A DNA stretch of 64,000 nucleotides, from NCBI RefSeq assembly GCF_002223055.1, contig NZ_NKFL01000006.1, positions 2,418,001-2,482,000 of the forward strand, read 5' to 3'. Below the pieces are notes generated by a model, which was given only the letters and a program-made list of their open reading frames with translations, searched no databases and was not told the DNA's origin. The position numbers were made by a program, and so were the translations under genes. Origin of the DNA: Burkholderia sp. HI2500 (GTDB lineage Bacteria > Pseudomonadota > Gammaproteobacteria > Burkholderiales > Burkholderiaceae). Positions 59,859 through 64,000 of the stretch are shown here, piece by piece. Numbering within the stretch: position 1 is the first letter of the stretch; each line of letters starts with the position of its first letter.

Positions 59859-61232
59859 TTGACTCAAGCCAACGTTCAATCCGGCACCGCACGCGCGTTG
59901 CCGCTGTCGCGTGGCGCCGATGCGCCGCACCGCCCCGTCGCGCTCGACGACGTGCCGCTCAACCGCTTCCACGTGAAGATCGCCGGCCTGACGTTCGGCG
60001 CGCATTTCACCGAGGGCTACACGCTCGGCACGATCGGCTATGCGCTCGCCGCGCTCGGCCGGCAGATGCCGATCGACGCGTTCTGGATGGGGATGATCGG
60101 CAGCTCCGCGCTGATCGGCATCTTCTTCGGCAGCCTCGTGTTCGGCTGGCTGTCCGACCGGATGGGCCGGCAGAAGATCTTCCTGACGAGCTTCGTGATC
60201 ATCACGGCGGCCGCGTTCGCGCAATGCTTCGTCACGTCGCCGCTCGAACTGTGCGTGCTGCGCGTGCTGATCGGCTTCGGGATGGGCGGCGATTTCACGG
60301 TCGGCCATGCGATCCTCGCCGAATTCTCGCCGCGCAAGCATCGCGGCGCGCTGCTCGGCTCGTTCAGCGTGATCTGGACGATCGGCTATGTCGCCGCGAA
60401 CGTGCTCGGCCTCGCGTACAGCGACGCCACGCCGGATGCATGGCGCTGGCTGCTCGCGTCGGCCGCGTTGCCTGCGCTGATCGTGCTGGTGCTGCGGATC
60501 GGCACGCCCGAATCGCCGCGCTGGCTGCTCGGCAAGGGTCGGGAGAAGGAAGCACGTGCGATCGTCGCGAAGCATTTCGGGCCGCACGTGATGCTCGATG
60601 GTTCGACCGAGCCGCATGCGCACGGCGGCTTCGCGCGGCTGTTCCAGCGTGACCTGATCCGCCGCACGATGTTCAACTGCGCGTTCTTCGTGTGCCTCGT
60701 GATTCCGTATTTCGCGATCTACACGTTCCTGCCGACGATCCTGAAGACGATCGGCCTCGCCGAAGGTTTCGGCGCGGACCTGCTGCTGAACGGGTTCCTC
60801 GTGCTGGGCGCGCTGATCGGCATCTGGCTGACGATCCGGCTGTCGCGGCGCGGCTTCCTGATCGGCTCGTTCGCGGTGACGTGCGCGTCGCTCGTCGCGC
60901 TGGCGGTGCTGCCGTCGTCGGCGGCCCTCGCGATGATCGTCGCGTTCGCGATCTTCACGCTGACGATGTCGGCGTTCAGCAACCTCGTCGGCGTGTTCCC
61001 GCCCGAGTGCTTCCCGACCGAAGTGCGCGCGAGCGGCGTGGGGCTCGCGATCGCGTGCAGCCGGCTCGGTTCGGCGATCGGCACGTTCCTGCTGCCGGTC
61101 GGCATCGCCACGCTCGGCTTTCACGCGACGATGTTCGCGTTGGCGGGCGTGCTGCTGGTGGGGATGATCGTGTCGATCGCGTGGGCGCCGGAGACGAAGC
61201 ATCTGACGCTGGAGGAGGCGTCGGGGCATTGA
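59859..61232 (+). CDS. MFS transporter (sugar/aromatic-acid symporter type)
   Basis: 457 residues, about twelve membrane segments. Landmarks: FGAHFTEGYTLGTIGYAL in helix 1, GWLSDRMGRQKIF in loop 2-3, RVLIGFGMGGDFTVGHAILAEFSPRKHRGALLG, and FPTEVRASGVGLAIACSRLGSAIG late. The motif set fits the MFS general substrate/AAHS-like carriers. Start is TTG at 59859 with AGGAGACAGC upstream; no in-frame ATG is near. The 128-bp gap from the dehydrogenase gene is extremely GC-rich and may fold. The terminator at 61333 ends the operon. Confidence 0.86.
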   Translation: MTQANVQSGTARALPLSRGADAPHRPVALDDVPLNRFHVKIAGLTFGAHFTEGYTLGTIGYALAALGRQMPIDAFWMGMIGSSALIGIFFGSLVFGWLSDRMGRQKIFLTSFVIITAAAFAQCFVTSPLELCVLRVLIGFGMGGDFTVGHAILAEFSPRKHRGALLGSFSVIWTIGYVAANVLGLAYSDATPDAWRWLLASAALPALIVLVLRIGTPESPRWLLGKGREKEARAIVAKHFGPHVMLDGSTEPHAHGGFARLFQRDLIRRTMFNCAFFVCLVIPYFAIYTFLPTILKTIGLAEGFGADLLLNGFLVLGALIGIWLTIRLSRRGFLIGSFAVTCASLVALAVLPSSAALAMIVAFAIFTLTMSAFSNLVGVFPPECFPTEVRASGVGLAIACSRLGSAIGTFLLPVGIATLGFHATMFALAGVLLVGMIVSIAWAPETKHLTLEEASGH

Positions 61233-61332
61233 TGAGGGCGGCGGGTTGTGTGGCCGCCAGCTTCATCGTGCTCGATGGAGGCTTTCGTGTCGACAAGCCG
61301 CTGATACGCTGCGGCGATGCTGCGCTCGATTC

Positions 61333-61362
61333 GAACGAACCCGGCCGCGGCCGGGTTCGTTC
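61333..61362. terminator. Bidirectional terminator between the MFS gene and parE
   Basis: GAACGAACCCGGCC and GGCCGGGTTCGTTC pair perfectly around GC, followed by ATTT. It serves the plus-strand operon and the convergent toxin-antitoxin unit. Confidence 0.8.
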
Positions 61363-61393
61363 ATTTGGGACGCGATGCGATGCGCACGTTCGC

Positions 61394-61687
61394 TCAGAAC
61401 AGGATCGATGCGTAGTCCCGCGCGCCGTGCAGGATGTGAAGAATGTCGATCCGCGCAGGCGGATCGCCGACGACCCGATAGAAGATCTGGTAGTTGCCGT
61501 ACACGCGGTGCCGCACGCCGTGGCGCTCGTAGCGCGGCACCAGCGGAAACGCCAGCGGCATCGCGGCCAGGCTCAGGCATTTGTCGCGAATCTCTCGCAC
61601 GAACATCACGGCACGTTGCGGGTTGTCGCGTGCAATGTAATCGGCGATCGCTTCGAGTTCGGCAATCGCAAAGTCGGACAGGCGCAC
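61394..61687 (-). CDS. parE: ParE/RelE-family toxin
   Basis: 97 residues: VRLSDFAIAELEAIADYIARDNPQRAVMFVREIRDKCLSLAAMPLAFPLVPRYERHGVRHRVYGNYQIFYRVV, then IDILHILHGARDYASILF. The AELEAIADYIARDNP start and NYQIFYRV / ILHILHGARD end are typical of ParE, which targets gyrase. Start is GTG at 61687, two bases after the antitoxin stop, so translation is coupled. A longer frame to 62011 runs antisense-like through the antitoxin and was rejected. Confidence 0.88.
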   Translation of the reverse strand: MRLSDFAIAELEAIADYIARDNPQRAVMFVREIRDKCLSLAAMPLAFPLVPRYERHGVRHRVYGNYQIFYRVVGDPPARIDILHILHGARDYASILF

Positions 61688-61689
61688 GG

Positions 61690-61947
61690 TCAGGCCTGCC
61701 GATCCGCCTGGGCCCGATACTTCGCCTCGAGCCGATCGAAGACTTCCGCTGCGTCGGCGCTGTGCCCTGCTTCCGCATCGGACAGGCTGCGTGCAATCAC
61801 GGCGTCCAGCGCGTTCAGCTGTGCCTCGCGATCCTGGATGAGGCGTACACCTTCGCGAAGCACTTCGCTCTTGGATCCGTAGCGGCCTGATTCGACCAGC
61901 TTCGTGACGTAAGCCTCCAGTTGCTGCCCCAGTTCCGCACTGATCAT
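61690..61947 (-). CDS. parD: ParD-family antitoxin
   Basis: 85 residues: MISAELGQQLEAYVTKLVESGRYGSKSEVLREGVRLIQDREAQLNALDAVIARSL, a ribbon-helix-helix DNA-binding domain followed by an acidic, flexible toxin-binding tail (EAGHSADAAEVFDRLEAKYRAQ). GGGAGGTCGAC precedes the ATG at 61947. It should repress its own promoter together with ParE; the palindromic AT-rich sequence ATCAACTATTATCAAGA just upstream (about 61996-62012) is a candidate promoter. Confidence 0.9.
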   Translation of the reverse strand: MISAELGQQLEAYVTKLVESGRYGSKSEVLREGVRLIQDREAQLNALDAVIARSLSDAEAGHSADAAEVFDRLEAKYRAQADRQA

Positions 61948-62176
61948 GTCGACCTCCCGACCGGATTGAATTCGATCCATCGAGCGTATCGCGCCTATCA
62001 ACTATTATCAAGAAGAGGGTCTCCCAAAGATCGGCGCGAATGCTTTCGACGTGCCGATCGGGCGGAGGGACGGAACCGGACGCGCTTCAGGCAGGCTGCT
62101 TTGGCGCCGGACATTCATCCGGTTTTCGTGCGCACTCGTGTAGCCTTACCGGACCCTCACCGTGCGAGCAGCGATC

Positions 62177-62896
62177 ATGATTGAAGACATCGTCACGCCA
62201 CAACCTGGCCTGAAGGTCTACCCGCCAGACGCCGACGTCTTTGCCGAGCCGCATGCCGCACTCGCGCGCCACCTGCATCCGCTGGTGTCGATCGACCTGT
62301 CGACGGTCAATCCGTCGTGGGAGGGCTGGATCCACCTGCTCAGTCCCGTCGAACCGTACGACGGGCTCGTCGGGCAGGACACGGCCGCGTATCACAACGA
62401 CTATCTGCGCGCGAACTGGATCGGGTTCCGGCTCGACGAGAACGACCGCTACACGCTGCTGGGCGACCCGCGCTACTTCTATCTGGAAAACCCGCCCGGC
62501 ACGCATGACGCGGGCTATCGCGCGGAACTGGAGGCGCACTACGCCGAGCAGCAGGCCAGCATCGAAGCCGCGCGTCGGCGGTTCGCCGAATACGGCGTGC
62601 TCTACTCGTCCAACCAGTACGCGCCGGACGAGCGCGATTTCAGCCAGGAAAAGCCGTGCAACCTGATCGACCAGCTCGGCGGATCGGTCGGCTGGGGCAA
62701 CTGGTCGGGCACGTCGGATTTTCCGGTCGACGACCGCAATCCCGACGACATCCGGCCGCTCGGCCCCGACGGTGCGCGCTTTCGCTTCGTCGCCCGCGTC
62801 ACCGGCTGGGAATACCGCGCGATGGGCGCGGACTCGATTCTCCTGTTTTACGAGCCGGCCAGCCGCGTGGCGCTGCTGACGTTCGACTGGTCGTAG
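62177..62896 (+). CDS. Hypothetical protein (239 residues)
   Basis: Acidic, Trp/Tyr-rich cytosolic protein without signal or membrane segments: NPSWEGWIHLLSPVEPYDGLVGQDTAAYHNDYLRANWIGFRLDENDRYTLLGDPRYFYLENPPGTHDAGYRAELEAHY, FAEYGVLYSSNQYAPDERDF and LGGSVGWGNWSGTSDFPVD. The composition recalls DUF1963/YwqG-like or immunity-type proteins, but no assignment is certain. Start 62177 was chosen over GTG 62162; the ribosome site is weak. It is beside ParDE in what looks like accessory DNA. Confidence 0.7.
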   Translation: MIEDIVTPQPGLKVYPPDADVFAEPHAALARHLHPLVSIDLSTVNPSWEGWIHLLSPVEPYDGLVGQDTAAYHNDYLRANWIGFRLDENDRYTLLGDPRYFYLENPPGTHDAGYRAELEAHYAEQQASIEAARRRFAEYGVLYSSNQYAPDERDFSQEKPCNLIDQLGGSVGWGNWSGTSDFPVDDRNPDDIRPLGPDGARFRFVARVTGWEYRAMGADSILLFYEPASRVALLTFDWS

Positions 62897-63004
62897 GGCG
62901 GGTGGGACGGGCGGTCACTCCGTCTCGTGATTGGCCGTTTGGCAGACTCTGCCCGCGGGATTCGCGCCGATATGCTGGGGGCTTTCCATTCATCGCTGGA
63001 ATCC

Positions 63005-63730
63005 ATGCCCGCTCGCCCCGTCGATCTCAGTCATGTTCTGCCCTACGAAACGTCGCACTTCGACGATCGGCTCGAGGTCGATCGAAACGACCTCGATATC
63101 GCCGCGTTGCTCGGGGTGAGCGGCAGCGTCCCCGACGAACTGCTCGTTTCGTTGTGCGGCGCGCCGGCCGGATCGGAAATCCAGGCCTATCTCGACAGCA
63201 GAGGCCGGTTGACGCTCTCGGTCACGCACCCTACCTGGATCCGATCCGAAAACCGCGTATTGGTCCGTCGAGAATCGGACACATCCCTACTCGAGCTCAA
63301 GACAATCGATCTCGTCGATAACGCAGTCACGGGACTCGGCGCGGCGATGCTGTGGCGAATCGTCAGGGCATCCGATAAGTTGGGCATCAGCCGAATCATT
63401 GCATTCGCAGCGGGGGGCCGGAAGGCAGCGCCCAAACCGGGCGGGCGCCGGCTATTCGGGTACTACGCATGGCCACGGTTCGGCTTCGACGCGCCCATTC
63501 CGGACAAGTGCGGCGATGAAGCGGCGCTGTTCCAGTATTTCCAGGGGCACCCGGTCGGTCTTGCCGACGGATCACTCCGGTCGCTGCGTGCGCTCTATGC
63601 GACGCGATTCGGGCGGGATTTCTGGCGCGTAGCGGGATCACATCGCTGGATGACATTCGACGTCACACCGCACGGCATGTCCGTGCGGGCGCTGCAACGT
63701 TACTTGATCGAAAAGGGGATTTACGAATGA
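63005..63730 (+). CDS. Hypothetical protein (241 residues)
   Basis: N-terminus PVDLSHVLPYETSHFDDRLEVDRNDLDIAALLGVSGSVPDELLVSLCG, middle IQAYLDSRGRLTLSVTHPTWIRSENRVLVRRESDTSLLELKTIDLVDNAVTGLGAAMLWRIVRASDKLGI, and C-terminus LFGYYAWPRFGFDAPIP, LYATRFGRDFWRVAGSHRWMTFDVTPHGMSVRALQRYLIEKGIYE. The GYYAWPRFGFD and FWR-G motifs suggest a defined fold, perhaps a toxin-like or glycosidic enzyme, but no family was recognised. Codon use is less GC3-biased than in neighbours. Its stop overlaps the next start as ATGA. Confidence 0.72.
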   Translation: MPARPVDLSHVLPYETSHFDDRLEVDRNDLDIAALLGVSGSVPDELLVSLCGAPAGSEIQAYLDSRGRLTLSVTHPTWIRSENRVLVRRESDTSLLELKTIDLVDNAVTGLGAAMLWRIVRASDKLGISRIIAFAAGGRKAAPKPGGRRLFGYYAWPRFGFDAPIPDKCGDEAALFQYFQGHPVGLADGSLRSLRALYATRFGRDFWRVAGSHRWMTFDVTPHGMSVRALQRYLIEKGIYE

Positions 63731-64000
63731 ACGCAAAGCACACGCCAATCGCCGGATTCCGGATCACGCGCCCCACGGCGAAGCGTGGCCGGCCGTCGAG
63801 CCGGCGTCCTCTCGCCCTCAGCGCCGAAGCAAGGCGTCTCCTCGATGCGCTCGTCACAACCGAGCTCCATCACAGCCTGGCGCGTGTCATGCGCAAGTCC
63901 GCCGTCGGGCACGACACGCGGACGGCCAACATGCCGGTATCCCCGCCGCGACGCGCCGTCTTCAACGTCGGGCGTATCGATCTCTCGAAGTGCCAGTTGC
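63727..64000 (+). CDS. Hypothetical protein, cut by the window end
   Basis: 91 codons are visible. It is rich in Arg and basic overall (FRITRPTAKRGRPSSRRPLALSAEARRLLDALVTTELHHSLARVMRKSAVGHDTR), suggesting nucleic-acid or partner binding. The ATG overlaps the previous stop (ATGA) and has AAAGGGGATTTACGA upstream, so the two are translated together. No domain can be named from this fragment. Confidence 0.65.
   Translation, partial: MNAKHTPIAGFRITRPTAKRGRPSSRRPLALSAEARRLLDALVTTELHHSLARVMRKSAVGHDTRTANMPVSPPRRAVFNVGRIDLSKCQL

Noticed and set aside
59526..61229. 567-codon minus-strand open frame
   Set aside because: It is antisense to the MFS carrier, which shows membrane segments and a ribosome site at its TTG start.
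1..64000. CRISPR arrays, tRNA or rRNA genes, insertion sequences, prophage
   Set aside because: No regularly spaced repeats, cloverleaf-like segments, ribosomal sequence, transposase or phage structural genes were recognised on either strand.

Overview
The window is a stretch of a high-GC (roughly two-thirds G+C) betaproteobacterial replicon, most likely Burkholderia (Burkholderia cepacia complex). That assignment rests on gene content and codon bias: DUF3138 porin-like protein, a Gram-negative trimeric porin of the Burkholderia type, a Tat-dependent phospholipase C, many LysR regulators and strong GC3 bias. The accessory, mostly catabolic layout suggests a secondary chromosome, but that is inference. 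No rRNA, tRNA, CRISPR array, insertion sequence or prophage was seen. The GC bias creates very long open frames antisense to real genes; these were left out.

Layout. (1) 1-6314, minus strand: a copper/silver efflux operon made of a Met-rich secreted protein, CusC, CusB with a fused C-terminal CusF-like domain, and CusA (cut by the window start). (2) 6402-8868: a glutathione S-transferase divergent from an HxlR regulator, then two little-known proteins. (3) 9051-25595: a catabolic island with an ACS-family MFS transporter, a C45-type acyltransferase/peptidase, a DUF3138 porin-like protein, a polyamine-type periplasmic binding protein, a YtcJ-like amidohydrolase, two paralogous LuxR-type regulators, a LysR regulator, a second MFS carrier, an FAD amine-oxidase-like protein, a cupin, guanidinobutyrase and an aldehyde dehydrogenase. 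These read as a route from agmatine-like guanidino amines to GABA plus urea. A G/C-rich 24-bp motif sits upstream of three of its minus-strand transcription units. (4) 25737-28922: patatin phospholipase and a stand-alone motAB stator pair. (5) 29157-33809: two genes with AT-rich palindromic or near-palindromic upstream sites (one DUF2325), a ModE-like regulator with a small molybdopterin-domain protein, a DeoR regulator and an MgtC-like membrane protein. (6) 34078-38528: choline-binding protein, HAD phosphatase, small lipoprotein and phospholipase C, which together could release and import choline from phosphatidylcholine. (7) 38679-45049: porin, SatA-like acetyltransferase, trans-aconitate methyltransferase, LysR plus a PLP gamma-family lyase, and a GNAT protein. 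(8) 45222-48209: potGHI polyamine ABC transporter without its own binding protein. (9) 48679-51429: cyanate operon cynT-cynS-deaminase with divergent cynR. (10) 51505-55159: DUF3422 protein, LysR and small unknown proteins. (11) 55384-61232: LysR divergent from a formaldehyde-activating-enzyme homologue, aldo/keto reductase, succinate-semialdehyde-type dehydrogenase and MFS carrier. (12) 61394-64000: a ParDE toxin-antitoxin pair and three unrecognised genes, the last cut by the window end.

How the parts may work together. The binding protein at 13.3-14.5 kb and the permease/ATPase genes at 45.2-48.2 kb complement each other and may form one polyamine/agmatine importer. The FAD oxidoreductase, aldehyde dehydrogenase and guanidinobutyrase would then convert the imported amine to GABA. 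These links come from family knowledge and gene order; no search or alignment was run.
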